Below are positions 1-9,231 of a stretch of DNA of 64,000 bases, piece after piece. How positions within the stretch are numbered: position 1 is the stretch's first letter; every line of letters starts with the position of its first letter. Origin of the DNA: Nostoc sp. 'Lobaria pulmonaria (5183) cyanobiont' (GTDB lineage: Bacteria; Cyanobacteriota; Cyanobacteriia; Cyanobacteriales; Nostocaceae); assembly GCF_002949795.1 (NCBI RefSeq), contig NZ_CP026693.1, positions 1-64,000 on the forward strand. Reading direction: 5' to 3'. The notes beneath the pieces are model-generated. The model saw nothing but the letters and a program-made list of their open reading frames with translations, was not told the origin of the DNA and ran no database searches. The position numbers and the translations under genes were made by a program.

Positions 1-20
1 CTTTCTGTTTAGTAAAAAAG

Positions 21-56
21 CGATTGCTTGAATATCAGCTTTTCTTCAAGCAATCG
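21..56. terminator. Perfect 12-bp inverted repeat, possible terminator
   Basis: CGATTGCTTGAA (21-32) and TTCAAGCAATCG (45-56) are perfect complements around a 12-nt loop. It lies at the window edge upstream of the first gene, so it may end a gene to the left or be a binding site. No clear T-tract follows. Confidence 0.45.
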
Positions 57-112
57 TAAAGCACTGAAAGTTTACGTTACAAACCACTAATTATCACACA
101 CCCCAGCAAAAT

Positions 113-943
113 ATGCTTACTGAAATTAAACTAGGTTTATGCAACCCTCCCGAACCCATCTATTTATATGTCAATCAGGGTGAAGTAGATGGAGAATCTT
201 TCGTTTGGTACAAGTTCAATATCAGCCAGGAGAAGAAAATCCCTGTTACTCAAAGAGCATTAACTGGGTACTTATCTGAACTACGATTGACAACTAAAGA
301 ATTCAAAGGCAAAGACAATCTAAAACTTGATATTGTTGTCAGTGCCGATGAACTTTACGTCATAAGAACTGGTGTTGAAACCAATTTCGCAAAAAGCTTC
401 CTTTTAGCTGCCTCATTAATCCAAGATTTCTCCAAGCCACTGATTATCGTTGCTACTGCTGGCGACGAGAACACAGTTTTTTGTAATCTTTACGATGCTG
501 CAACCAAAACCAAGATTTACAGAGAATGGAGTAGAGATTTGGATTGGGCAACAATCATTCGTGACATTCAATCTGTTTTAGGTGGCAATCCCTCAACCAT
601 TTCATTTACACCAAAACTTAGCGTAGTCCCTCAACTAGTACATCCTCAAGACCTACGAATTAAAAATATTCGCACCTTGCTTGATTATCCCCTTGATTTG
701 GTCAGAGAGTGGTTGCAATTTCAGGATGTTGACCGCCCAAGTTTACTTGATATTAACCAGATTAATGAACTAATCAAAACCATGTGTTTGGCTTGGGCAG
801 CAGACAAGTGTGAATATCCCAATCATGCTGAATCTTCGTATAAAAATCAGGTTGTTGATGCTGTTGCTAGTGGTGCGGATGAATTAACGGCAATCAACGC
901 ATGGATGCAGCAGTTGCAAGTAGTAAAGACTGGGGCAAGTTAA
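113..943 (+). CDS. Hypothetical plasmid protein, possible ssDNA-binding-like fold
   Basis: A 276-residue soluble protein with no signal peptide or membrane segment. I do not recognise a named family. Residues 1-150 alternate short beta-strand-like stretches (for example VWYKFNI, LKLDIVVS, LYVIRTG, LIIVAT, VFCNLYD), reminiscent of OB-fold single-strand-binding proteins of phages and plasmids, but this is only a resemblance. Residues 180-276 are predicted mostly helical. It starts an array of closely spaced same-strand genes (113-3507) that look like accessory plasmid DNA-metabolism genes. A structure prediction would quickly test the OB-fold idea. Confidence 0.6.
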   Translation: MLTEIKLGLCNPPEPIYLYVNQGEVDGESFVWYKFNISQEKKIPVTQRALTGYLSELRLTTKEFKGKDNLKLDIVVSADELYVIRTGVETNFAKSFLLAASLIQDFSKPLIIVATAGDENTVFCNLYDAATKTKIYREWSRDLDWATIIRDIQSVLGGNPSTISFTPKLSVVPQLVHPQDLRIKNIRTLLDYPLDLVREWLQFQDVDRPSLLDINQINELIKTMCLAWAADKCEYPNHAESSYKNQVVDAVASGADELTAINAWMQQLQVVKTGAS

Positions 944-1011
944 ACCAAAAACCAGGATTCAGAATAATTCTGACTTCTGAATCCTCAATTAATCAGATAG
1001 GAATAAAAACC

Positions 1012-1221
1012 ATGAGAGTCATTGTCACAGTAGTTGAAAAAATCATCAGTGAAGCACATATCGATATCCCTGATGGGCTGAATCAATCCGCAATCAGACA
1101 GCACATCGTAGACCGCTATAACACTGGGGAAATGTCCACAGATATGAACATCTTTCAAGTGGAATTTGAATCTATCAACGCTCAGATTGTTCAAGAAAAT
1201 TCTTCTCGTAAGTCTGCATAA
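1012..1221 (+). CDS. Small hypothetical protein, 69 aa
   Basis: I chose the ATG at 1012 (MRVIVTVVEK) over an upstream in-frame start at 901, because the longer version would overlap the preceding gene by 43 bp and add a poorly folded-looking N-terminus. The protein is small, soluble and charged, with no recognised domain. It lies between the first gene and a strong-SD HTH gene and may belong to the same transcript. Its reality rests on spacing and codon pattern only. Confidence 0.5.
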   Translation: MRVIVTVVEKIISEAHIDIPDGLNQSAIRQHIVDRYNTGEMSTDMNIFQVEFESINAQIVQENSSRKSA

Positions 1222-1237
1222 ACATTGGAGGTAAAAA

Positions 1238-1636
1238 ATGAATCCCAAATGGACTGATGAAGAACTCGGAATCATTGAAGCTAAAGCTGAACTTTATACC
1301 CCTAAGCAAATAGCCTCAATCTTAAAAAGACATGGCTATTTCCGCACCCCAATTGCTATCGCTACTAAGCTTTGGGCTTTAGGTTATTCTACAAGCCCCT
1401 TTCTCGATAACTATAGTAGTGCTGAAATCGCCCGTGTTCTCTGTGTGCATTCCACCACCGTTTCTGGTTGGGTGCGCCGTGGTTGGCTGAAAACTAGTCG
1501 CCGTTGTTCTAAACGTTATCAAGTTCGTAGATGGCATCTCAAAAACTTTTTTGACAATCCCCCACAACATCTAAAAAAGCGTATTGCCTCTATTGACTCT
1601 GAAGCCATTAATTACTTATTAGGGAGAAAAGCATGA
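1238..1636 (+). CDS. Putative DNA-binding protein, Myb/SANT-like plus MerR-like HTH
   Basis: A 132-residue basic protein preceded by a strong Shine-Dalgarno (TTGGAGGT, about 6 nt before ATG 1238). Residues 3-50 (KWTDEEL, then IASILKR, then LWALGYS) resemble the WTxEE start and helices of Myb/SANT-like domains. Residues 60-110 (YSSAEIARVL, VSGWVRRGWL, RYQVRRWHLKNF) read as an excisionase or MerR-type winged helix. It is probably a sequence-specific regulator of the accessory cluster. Its stop overlaps the start of the next gene by 4 bp, indicating translational coupling. The target is unknown. Confidence 0.7.
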   Translation: MNPKWTDEELGIIEAKAELYTPKQIASILKRHGYFRTPIAIATKLWALGYSTSPFLDNYSSAEIARVLCVHSTTVSGWVRRGWLKTSRRCSKRYQVRRWHLKNFFDNPPQHLKKRIASIDSEAINYLLGRKA

Positions 1637-2091
1637 TTGACCATATTAACGCACTTCAAACAAGCTGGTATCTCTCGCCTCCTTGGGGTCGAACAATTCC
1701 ACCTCTTGCAGTCAATTTATTGGAGAGAGTTTTCCTGCGAACTACGAGGAGATTTGGTTACTGCTGCGGTATGCAATGGAAACACGAATGCTGGATTTAT
1801 TCAATTGACTGCCGTAATGAAATACTCCATGCCACACAAAATCAGATCATTGCAACTGGAGAGTTAGAAGTCATCAAGGTGCAAAAACCTGCCTTTGTTC
1901 TGGGTGAAAGAGTGATTCTCTGCTCTCACGATAAGGGAACAAAACAACGGCTTATTTTGGGGATTGCGCTAGTGCATAATTCTTGGTTTTACATTGTTGA
2001 ATTGGTGTCACCAACGTTAATTAAGACACCAACTATATCGAATCGTTTCTCACTAGTTGGTGAAAAAAGTTTGATGCGGGTGAAAGTCTAA
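1633..2091 (+). CDS. DUF1392-like cyanobacterial protein
   Basis: A 152-residue protein whose ATG overlaps the previous stop codon by 4 bp, so the two are probably co-translated. From memory it matches a cyanobacteria-restricted family of unknown function (DUF1392), with conserved stretches such as TSWYLSPPWG and FGYCCGMQWKHECWIYSIDC near the N-terminus. The second half (VLGERVILC, LILGIALVHNSWFYIVEL, TLIKTPTIS) is beta-rich and looks like a small barrel. Cysteines at about 44, 45, 52 and 60 could bind metal, but this is a guess. The function is unknown and the family is common on Nostocales plasmids. Confidence 0.65.
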   Translation: MIDHINALQTSWYLSPPWGRTIPPLAVNLLERVFLRTTRRFGYCCGMQWKHECWIYSIDCRNEILHATQNQIIATGELEVIKVQKPAFVLGERVILCSHDKGTKQRLILGIALVHNSWFYIVELVSPTLIKTPTISNRFSLVGEKSLMRVKV

Positions 2092-2139
2092 GTGTTTTTC
2101 AAAGATTAACTGTTTGAACAATAAATAGGGAGTTTGACT

Positions 2140-2862
2140 ATGTTGATACACAAATGGCATGACACAGATATTAACCAAATGCCAGAAGTTGGGCAGCTAG
2201 GCAAATACAGCATACCCAAAGGCTACGTAAATGCAACTCAGATGTGCCATGCAAATAATAAGTCTTGGGGGCATTACAAAGAAAGGAAGTCCACAAAAGC
2301 TTACTGGACAGCACTTTCAAACGACATCGGAATCCCGATATCGTCTCTTGTCATCGAAGTTGATGGCTATGGCAGTTCTCAAGGTACTTGGATTCACCCA
2401 GAAATCGCCGTTGATTTAGCTCAGTGGGTTTCTGTCGAGTTCCGCATCTGGGCCAACAGAACCTTAATGAAAGTGATGATGGCTCAAGAGTCTGTACAAC
2501 AACAGTCAATGACTCAAGTACAGTTACTTGCAGCGATCGCTAAACAACTGGCAGAGCAAGAACAGTATTTACTCCAACAACAACAGCAACAGACTGAAAT
2601 TTTGCACCGTCTCAAAGCGGTTGAAGTTGAGCAAGACAGGGTAAACACACCATGCGGACATAAATATAGTGTTGTTGGTTTTGCCAATCTTCAAGGTTTA
2701 GAAATATCGGTAAAAGAAGCCGGTACTAAAGGTCGAAAAGCAAGTGCATTGTGTCGGAAACAAGGAATAGAAATAGAACGCATTCATGACCCACGTTTTG
2801 GAAAAGTCGGTTTGTATCCAGAAAGCGTGTTGATTGAGGTTTTTTCTACTGGTCAAAACTAA
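2140..2862 (+). CDS. KilA-N domain DNA-binding protein
   Basis: A 240-residue protein. I chose the ATG at 2140, which has GGGAG 7 nt upstream, over the in-frame TTG two codons earlier. The first 110 residues fit the KilA-N fold: YVNATQMCHANNKSWGHY, then YWTALS, then TWIHPEIAVDLAQWVSVEFRIWANR. Residues about 115-160 form a Gln-rich coiled coil (QEQYLLQQQQQQ). The C-terminal 70 residues (CGHKYSVVGFANLQG to YPESVLIEVF) form a second small domain. KilA-N proteins occur in phages and plasmids as nucleic-acid-binding or antirepressor-like proteins. The target here is unknown. Confidence 0.8.
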   Translation: MLIHKWHDTDINQMPEVGQLGKYSIPKGYVNATQMCHANNKSWGHYKERKSTKAYWTALSNDIGIPISSLVIEVDGYGSSQGTWIHPEIAVDLAQWVSVEFRIWANRTLMKVMMAQESVQQQSMTQVQLLAAIAKQLAEQEQYLLQQQQQQTEILHRLKAVEVEQDRVNTPCGHKYSVVGFANLQGLEISVKEAGTKGRKASALCRKQGIEIERIHDPRFGKVGLYPESVLIEVFSTGQN

Positions 2863-2907
2863 CAGCAATTGTCTTCAGAATACTTTCTTTAATTGGAGAA
2901 AAGTACC

Positions 2908-3507
2908 ATGCAACAACTCAATTTATTTGCTGAATCAACCCCAGTTTTACCAATCAGCTACTACCCCGATTTCTTAAGTCAGGAACTTGCCAACTCACTC
3001 TGCCAACACTGCTTGAAACTGGAGTGGCAACAGAATCAAATCAGGATCGCGGGTAAAACAATGCCTGTTCCCCGCCTGGAGTGTATTTATGGTGATGCCG
3101 GATGTGATTACCTCTACTCCAATAGCGTATTTTTAAAACCCCTGACTTGGACAGAACCTCTGTCTAACTTGCGGGACAGAATCACTGCGCTAACTGGCCA
3201 CAAGTTTCGCATTGTTATTGGAAATCAATACCGCAGTGGTCAAGACTCAATCGGTTGGCATTCTGACAATGAACCATCAATGGGATTCAACCCAGCGATT
3301 GCATCACTCAGCTTGGGGTCATGTCGCAAATTCCAAATCAAACCGAGAGATGGCAAATCCACTGACTTCTGGCTGGAACACGGGAGCTTACTTGTGATGC
3401 ACCCTGGCTGCCAGTCTACACATCTGCATCAGGTTCCGAAAACAAACAAAGTTGTTAGTACCCGTATCAATCTTACATTTCGACCGCACACCGGGGGGAA
3501 CAAATAA
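2908..3507 (+). CDS. AlkB-like 2-oxoglutarate/Fe(II) dioxygenase
   Basis: A 199-residue protein with a GGAGAA SD before ATG 2908 (an in-frame TTG at 2893 is less likely). It has the AlkB active-site signature: HSD (H118, D120), distal H174, and the R186-x5-R192 pair near the C-terminus for 2-oxoglutarate and substrate. GNQYRSGQDSIGWHSD is the typical core. Members oxidatively remove alkyl lesions from DNA or RNA bases (1-methyladenine, 3-methylcytosine). On a transferable plasmid it could repair single-stranded DNA during transfer, but that is inference. It is separated by 45 bp from the KilA-N gene on the same strand. Confidence 0.88.
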   Translation: MQQLNLFAESTPVLPISYYPDFLSQELANSLCQHCLKLEWQQNQIRIAGKTMPVPRLECIYGDAGCDYLYSNSVFLKPLTWTEPLSNLRDRITALTGHKFRIVIGNQYRSGQDSIGWHSDNEPSMGFNPAIASLSLGSCRKFQIKPRDGKSTDFWLEHGSLLVMHPGCQSTHLHQVPKTNKVVSTRINLTFRPHTGGNK

Positions 3508-3622
3508 CCCCCTGGCTGGCTTAGTCAGGATTTCGTAGCCAGCACAAGCTCTCACAAAAAATTGAACCGGCGGCATGGGTGCAATGCCGCTTCATTTCCA
3601 TGCGTCAAAAAACAGAGGGAAT

Positions 3623-4861
3623 ATGCGTATAATCGAATCTGATTCTCAAGCTAAACATTTACAGGAATGGCTCGACAGTGGCGTTGACGAAGAAATCTTT
3701 CACTTGAATGTGCGATCGCTGTCTGGGACTTCACCCTACGAATATCTGCTCTACAGTCCCAAAATCTCCCGTCGCAATGATGGGCGGCTCAGAGACAGGG
3801 ACTTGAAGAAATACCAGCACATTGAATTAGGCGGCTGGTGGTGTTCTGGCGTTGACCCCCTCAACGAATACGCACTAATGATGTGGGGTTGTTTCAAACC
3901 CGATCACCCCCGAAGAGATCGCCAAAAGATCCACAAATTCATCAAGTATGAGCATCCATACAGAGAAGAAACACGCGCTTTCTTCCTCTTAGTGCCGAAT
4001 CGCATTTGGGTGAAAGTTTCCAATCGTAGCGGCATTCCCATCACTGAGGAAGACCTACAGCATCCTGGCGGTTTCTGGCACTGGGTTTGGAGGCATAACG
4101 TACCAGTGACAATTGTAGAGGGTGCCAAGAAAGCGGGGGCATTATTGACTGCTGGTTATGCAGCGATCGCTATCCCCGGTGTTAACGCTGGATACCGCAC
4201 ACCGCAAGATGAGTACGGTAACGCTATTGGTAAGCCAAACCTCATCCCCGACTTAAAACATTTTGCAACACAGGGGAGACAGGTCAACATTTGCTTTGAC
4301 CAGGACAACAAACCTGAGACAGTTCAACGGGTGAGAACTGCTATCAGTCGCATGGGACGGCTGCTGGTAAATGAAGGCTGTTCGCTGCGAGTGATTGATT
4401 TACCATTCGGGGCAGAGAAAGGGGTTGATGATTTTATCGTTGCTCATGGTCAACCGGCATTTGACGCGCTTTACAATACGGCTGTTGCATTGGAATTGTG
4501 GGAGATTAAGCTGTTTACTTTGCTGACTTATCCGCCTGCGATCGCACTTAACCAACGATTCTTGGGCCAGCTTCTCGTACCCGAAGGTGAAAAACTTATC
4601 ATTCTCAAAGCCCCCAAAGGCACTGGTAAAACCGAATGGCTTGCAACTGAGGTGGCAAAAGCACACGACCAAGAGAGACGGGTATTAATCATTACCCATC
4701 GTATCCAGCTAGGTGAGGCACTGTGTAATCGGTTTGGTGTTAACTATGTCACCGAAGTCCGCACGAATGAAACAGGCACATTATTAGGATACGGGGTGTG
4801 CGTTGATTCACTGCATCAAGAAAGTCAAGCACGATTCAACCCCAATGACTTCTGGCAGTAA
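3623..4861 (+). pseudogene. DUF3854/helicase plasmid replication protein, N-terminal part of a broken gene
   Basis: A 412-residue N-terminal half of a CyRepA1-like replication protein. ATG 3623 is chosen for its AGAGGGA SD. It has a DUF3854 TOPRIM-like domain (PYEYLLYSPKISRRNDGRL, then VEGAKKAGALL, then FDQDNKPETVQRV, then KGVDDFI) and a Walker A motif (APKGTGKTEW). It stops soon after SLHQESQARF at TAA 4859-4861. The intact paralogue at 26980-30429 continues with a DEA Walker B/DExx segment of about 85-90 residues that is absent here, and the rest resumes in another frame from 4845. This indicates an internal deletion of roughly 250-280 bp that shifted the frame. The ATPase should be inactive. 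Confidence 0.8.
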
Positions 4862-6551
4862 CCCGAAGAATTTGATTGCAGCATTGGACAAAGCAATTTC
4901 TAAAGGTGGGCATCATTTACTATGCTGCTCTGCTCAAAAGGCTAAGTCAAAATGGGGAACGCAAGCATTGGAGGAACGTTTTCGCCGCAAGTTCCCACAC
5001 CTGCGAATCCTGCGAATAGACAGCGAATCTGTTGCTGATCCATCTCATGCGGCTTTCGGTTGTATCGCTCACCTCAATGAGATTTTGACCAAGTATGATT
5101 TAGTTATCGCCTCCCCAAGTTTAGAAACTGGAGTATCTATCGACATTCGAGGACATTTTGATGGTGTTTGGGGAATATTTCAGGGAGTGCAGCCGGTTAA
5201 CTCTGTGCGTCAGATGTTGGCACGGGTTAGGGAAACTGTTGACCGTCACATTTGGGTGAGAGAGTGGGGGATGTCGGTTGTGGGCAATGGTTCCACAACG
5301 ATAGGAGGATTGCTCAGAAGTCAGCACGTCGCAACACAGGCTAACATTGCGCTGTTGTCGGCGGCGGATAATGCGGATTTGAGCTATATTGACCAGAATT
5401 TTCAACCGGAGTCATTGCAGACTTGGGGTAAGCGTGGTTCTGTAATTAACGTAGAAATGCGGCGTTATCGGGAATCGGTGCTTGCGGGTTTAGTCGAGGA
5501 TGGTTACACCGTTATTGATGCCGACGATGCTGATGATGATGAAAGTGGGGCAGTTATCGAGTCGGTTAAGGCGGCATCTGTTGAATTGTATGCTGCGGAG
5601 TGTCAGGCGATCGCGGATTCTCCGACTATCTCTGATGCCGAACTTAAGAAGCTGCAAGACACAAGGGCGAAAACCAAAACCGAACGACATCAGCAGCGCA
5701 AGGCGGAATTGTCCCGTCGCTACGAAATTGAAGTTACGCCTGATTTGGTTGAGAAGGATGACGACGGCTGGTATCCTCAACTGCGGATGCACTACTATTT
5801 GACGCTGGGACGAGAGTTTTTGACGAACCGTGATGCGAAACGGGCTAAGGCACAAGCCGAAGCTGGGAATAATGCTATCTGGAAGCCGGATTTTAACAAG
5901 GGGCAGCTATTGACTGCTGTCTTATTATTGGAGAGACTGAACTTGTTGCAGTTGCTTACGCCAGGCGTTCGGTTACGCTCTTCTGACGAGGCAATGCAGG
6001 AGTTGAAGAAGGCGGCGATGAAGAATCGGTATCTCATCAAAACTTGTTTAAACGTCACCATTTCTGAAAAACTTACTCCCATAGCGATCGCACAGAAATT
6101 ACTTGCCAAGATTGATTTGAAGTTGGACTACGTTGGTCGATTGGGTAAGCGTGAAAATCGGGAGTGTGTTTACCAGTTTGTTGCACCTGATGATCAGCGT
6201 GATTCAATTTTTGGACAGTGGTTAAAGCGGGATGAACTGTTTCTTAGTGAGTCGGTGTCAGTCACTAATAATAAAGAGTTCCCAACACCAGGTATTGACA
6301 CGGAATCTCTTGACATTCCCCAAACATTAGATGAGGCTGTTCAGGGATGGAAGGGGCTGAAGCTGAAAACGCGCCAAGGACTGGACAGCGTTGGTAAGTT
6401 CTACCAACAGTTAGTCTCTCAAGTAGGCGAGGCTGTTGGAATTGCTGATGGTGAGCCTTACTGGAATGGGTATTTGGGGCAGTGGCAGGTTTGGGTTAAC
6501 TTTGGGAGCGACTGTAGGTCTGTGGTGTGCGATTGGCTGGTGAGTGTGTAG
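4845..6551 (+). pseudogene. C-terminal part of the same broken replication protein
   Basis: A 568-residue remainder in the next reading frame, overlapping the N-terminal part by 17 bp; ATG 4845 is the first plausible start. It begins where the paralogue resumes after its DEA motif (NLIAALDKAISKGGHHLLCC) and carries the later helicase motifs: ASPSLETGVSID, then FQGVQPVNSVRQMLARVR (motif VI-like arginines). The charged C-terminal region matches the intact copy in layout. It has no Walker A or B. Its frame is otherwise open for 1.7 kb, so the break is recent, or the two parts are still made as separate polypeptides. I favour a decayed paralogue. Confidence 0.75.
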
Positions 6552-6713
6552 GTCAGAGTAGTACACTATTTCATCAAAACCGTTACTGTAAGTCGGTTAT
6601 GCAAGAAGTTTCCCAGCTTGGAGCAAATAATCTCTATTGCCAAGCCATTGAAAAGAACAATTGTCTGTTCGTTATCTTCTGAGTCGCTTAAATTAACGGA
6701 AGCAAGGTTTGTT

Positions 6714-6911
6714 TTAACCCAAGATTGAACCTGAACCAACTTCCCACTGATGTTTGAGCAATTCCTGGTAAGTCTTTTCCCTTATCATCATCTGCTTATA
6801 CAGCATCTGCAAAAACTCTTGAGCTTGTTCACGGGACATCTGCTCCACTTGATCCGCGAAAGTTCTAAGGCTAAATTCTTGTTCTAAAGATAATTCAATG
6901 GGTTGGTTCAT
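6714..6911 (-). CDS. nblA: NblA phycobilisome degradation adaptor
   Basis: A 65-residue protein matching NblA throughout: MNQPIELSLEQEFSLRTFAD, then QVEQMSREQAQEFLQMLYKQ, then MMIREKTYQELLKHQW. NblA is a small helical-hairpin protein that binds phycobiliproteins and directs the Clp protease to degrade phycobilisomes under nitrogen or other starvation. The length is normal (about 55-65 aa). It is normally chromosomal; here it sits on plasmid-like DNA between a broken replication gene and a stack of mobile elements. The AT-rich sequence upstream (6912-6975) probably holds its promoter. Confidence 0.9.
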   Translation of the reverse strand: MNQPIELSLEQEFSLRTFADQVEQMSREQAQEFLQMLYKQMMIREKTYQELLKHQWEVGSGSILG

Positions 6912-7246
6912 AGCTTTTATTTGAGTTTGCTAAGTTAAGCAAATATTGTTTTATATAAATAAATGTTACGATAGCTTTACAAAAGATGAAGGGGTGTAAA
7001 CCGTACCGACGTAGGTTAGAAATGCCGTATCTGCTGCTGAAAACCTTGATATCAATCCATTGTGGCAATCCAAGTAAAAACTTAAGTTCTGTTGAGCGCT
7101 CAAGACTTTAGCCGGATTTCTCACCACACCTCTCAAAGCCTGTGCTTGTGCAGGGGAGCAGGGGAGAGTTCAATGTGCCTTGTTCAATCCCCTCTGCTCT
7201 ATCAAACGCCTGAAGCTTGTGATAAATGCGGGTTTAGCGGGTCTGT
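6912..7246. other. Gene-free stretch between nblA and the katG remnant
   Basis: The first 70 bp are AT-rich and probably hold the nblA promoter. At 7156-7199 there is an imperfect hairpin (GAGCAGGGGA with TCCCCTCTGCTC), placed where the transcription terminator of the former katG would lie. No credible gene is seen. Confidence 0.5.
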
Positions 7247-7268
7247 TCAGCGCCAACGTCGAAGCGAT
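7247..7268 (-). pseudogene. katG: katG 3' end (exon 2 side), last 7 codons
   Basis: Reading on the reverse strand, after removal of the intron, this segment completes the C-terminus of catalase-peroxidase as DRFDVGA followed by TGA. It joins in frame to the segment at 10949-11018. Typical KatG proteins end in a motif like KVMxLDRFDL. Only this tail of the roughly 740-residue enzyme is left in the window. Confidence 0.75.
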
Positions 7269-7311
7269 GGTTGAGTCGATGGGGGATATTATTCCCCGCA
7301 CCTCTCAGTTA

Positions 7312-7345
7312 GATCCGTGCGTACCCGTTTCCGTGTACACGGCTC
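7312..7345 (-). ncRNA. Group II intron domain V (catalytic hairpin)
   Basis: The reverse-strand 34-nt hairpin begins GAGCCGTGTACACGGAAACG and ends CGCACGGATC. It carries the AGC-type catalytic triad position, a GAAA tetraloop and an AC-type bulge region. The domain VI stem with an unpaired A region (7270-7310) follows immediately. It lies just downstream of the stop codon of the intron-encoded protein, as expected. Confidence 0.9.
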
Positions 7346-7354
7346 CCGATGTTC

Positions 7355-8935
7355 TTAGCTTTCGCTTTTGCTCATGTGTTTGTAATCGTGGCAACTCTCG
7401 TGAATTGCTTCAAGATTATTTTTCTTCCAGTTGGCGTGATTTCCGTCGATGTGATGCAGGTGAACCCGTTCCTCATCGATGAACTTTAAACCGCAGGAAG
7501 CACATCTATGGTTTTGCTTCTTAAGAGCAATAGAGGTTTCGCCGGAATAGAGCTTACTGTTGCGTTCGCTCCAGTAGGCTGTGTCTCCGTCGTAAGGTGA
7601 TTTGGTTCCCTTGACAGAAATGTGTTTGTTTTCGGAGTAAGGAACTGCTGGGAATGCCTTGTCTAGCAATTCTTTGCTAGAGTAGCGGTTTTGCTTGGTT
7701 TCCTTGTTGAATACCGTGTAAGCTCTTTTTTGGATGTGGTATAACGAGTTTCTAGACCCGTCCATCTTGCAGAACTTATGGTAATTTCTCCAACCTCTAA
7801 CTACCGGGGCTAGTTTTCCAGCCTTTGTGGTAGCACCATAATTCGAGTTGTTGACGATGTGTTTTACTTTCTTACGGAATGTTTTAAAGTTGTCCACTGA
7901 AGGAGTGCTTTTTAATTTTCCGTTTTTCTGGACTTTAAAGTGCCAGCCGAGGAAATCAAACCCATCTGTCGAGGCGGTAACTTTGGTTTTCTTTTGGCTT
8001 AAATTCATTCCGCGTTTGCGGAGGAACTCGCTGATTCTTTCAAGTATCTCTGTTGCGTCATCTTCGGGTCGGAGTATAATAACCATGTCATCCGCGTATC
8101 GGATTGATGGCTCGGCAATTTTATCTGCCGATGTTTTAGTTGTAATCCTTCTACCCTCTTTATATTGGGCGTGGTATCTGTGTATACTCTCAATCCCGTT
8201 GAGTGCAATATTAGCTAGTAATGGGCTAACTACTCCCCCTTGGGGCGTTCCTTGTTCAGGAAATTCTGGGTTAACTCCAGCCTTGAGGCATCGGAAGATT
8301 CCGAGTTTTAAGCCTTTGGGGGCAATGAGTTCGTCCATTATTGCTGAGTGGTTAATCCTGTCGAAGCACTTTTCAATATCGAGTTCAATAACTCGTTTTT
8401 CTATTCCGTTAGCATGGGAGCTGAGGTTGTTGTAAATGTACTTTTGTGCATCATGGGCAGAGCGCCCAGTTCTGAACCCATAACTCCTGGCATGGAAAGT
8501 GGCTTCGTGTGCTGGCTCTAGTGCATATTTTGCTAGGCATTGCCAAGCTCTATCCGCGATAGTTGGTATTTTAAGCATTCTGGTAGTCCCGTCCTTCTTA
8601 GGAATGGGGATTTCTCGTAAGCCTTGATGCTTCCAATCTCCGCTCTTAGCTCTTAACCACTCTTCTAAGTAGAAGCGTTCGCTAGCAGTGAGGGATTTCT
8701 TACCATCAATACCCGCCGTCTTTTTGCCCGCATTTAGCTGAGATACTTGTCTTATTGCAAGAAATCGAGCCGAGGTGGATTTTAGAATAAGCTTTTGGAG
8801 TGACCTAGCTTTCCGTTTGTCGCCAACTTGAACAGCTTTGTACACTCGCTTTTGGAGGCGGAATAGGTTACGGCGGAATTTCTTCCAAGGTAGCGCTACC
8901 CATGATTCACTAGTTTTGTAACTGTGCCTAATCAT
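7355..8935 (-). CDS. ltrA: Group II intron reverse transcriptase/maturase with HNH endonuclease
   Basis: A 526-residue intron-encoded protein. ATG 8935 is preceded by GAGAAGAG; an upstream in-frame start at 9055 would run into ribozyme sequence. Motifs in order: N-terminal region, RT core with TPQGGVVSPLLAN, the YADD catalytic box at 280-283 (SIRYADDMVIIL), maturase domain X (GWRNYHKFCK), and a C-terminal HNH endonuclease (CASCGLKF, LHHIDGNH, ESCHDYKH). It would assist splicing and carry out target-primed reverse transcription into DNA. The frame is intact although the host ribozyme is disrupted, so it might act in trans on related introns. Confidence 0.93.
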   Translation of the reverse strand: MIRHSYKTSESWVALPWKKFRRNLFRLQKRVYKAVQVGDKRKARSLQKLILKSTSARFLAIRQVSQLNAGKKTAGIDGKKSLTASERFYLEEWLRAKSGDWKHQGLREIPIPKKDGTTRMLKIPTIADRAWQCLAKYALEPAHEATFHARSYGFRTGRSAHDAQKYIYNNLSSHANGIEKRVIELDIEKCFDRINHSAIMDELIAPKGLKLGIFRCLKAGVNPEFPEQGTPQGGVVSPLLANIALNGIESIHRYHAQYKEGRRITTKTSADKIAEPSIRYADDMVIILRPEDDATEILERISEFLRKRGMNLSQKKTKVTASTDGFDFLGWHFKVQKNGKLKSTPSVDNFKTFRKKVKHIVNNSNYGATTKAGKLAPVVRGWRNYHKFCKMDGSRNSLYHIQKRAYTVFNKETKQNRYSSKELLDKAFPAVPYSENKHISVKGTKSPYDGDTAYWSERNSKLYSGETSIALKKQNHRCASCGLKFIDEERVHLHHIDGNHANWKKNNLEAIHESCHDYKHMSKSES

Positions 8936-9226
8936 ACTCTTCTCTAGTTTGTGTATTCTGAACACCTCAGACCAATTACGGTCTGTCCTACCCGAATTGT
9001 GGGGATTCCTCCGCTCGTCTGGGCTACTTGGGGTTTCGACTGCCCCTAGACCCACAACTCGTTTTTATTCGTTCCCTCGAAGAGATTGATTTGTTCCGTT
9101 AGATGTAGCCAATTCGACTACTGGATTCCCTGGACTCTTGCCGTATCTTTGCCTGATAGTACGGCGGGAATGGTCTCCAGTGCGGTCAGGGATTTTGAGT
9201 TGCGCCCTGCCGTAGAGTAAGTCGCT

Positions 9227-9231
9227 TTTCT
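9227..9231. repeat. Target-site duplication TTTCT, left copy
   Basis: TTTCT directly precedes the left terminal inverted repeat of the ISH3-like element and matches the 5 bp directly after its right end (10680-10684). Confidence 0.85.

Noticed and set aside
5490..5855. 121-codon reverse frame
   Set aside because: Antisense to the replication-protein C-terminal part; no start signal.
7092..7482. Two short forward frames over the katG tail and intron domain V
   Set aside because: They are explained by intron RNA structure and the katG remnant on the other strand; no start signal or domain.
7848..8435. 195-codon forward frame
   Set aside because: Antisense to the conserved reverse-transcriptase core, including YADD; an artefact of codon bias.
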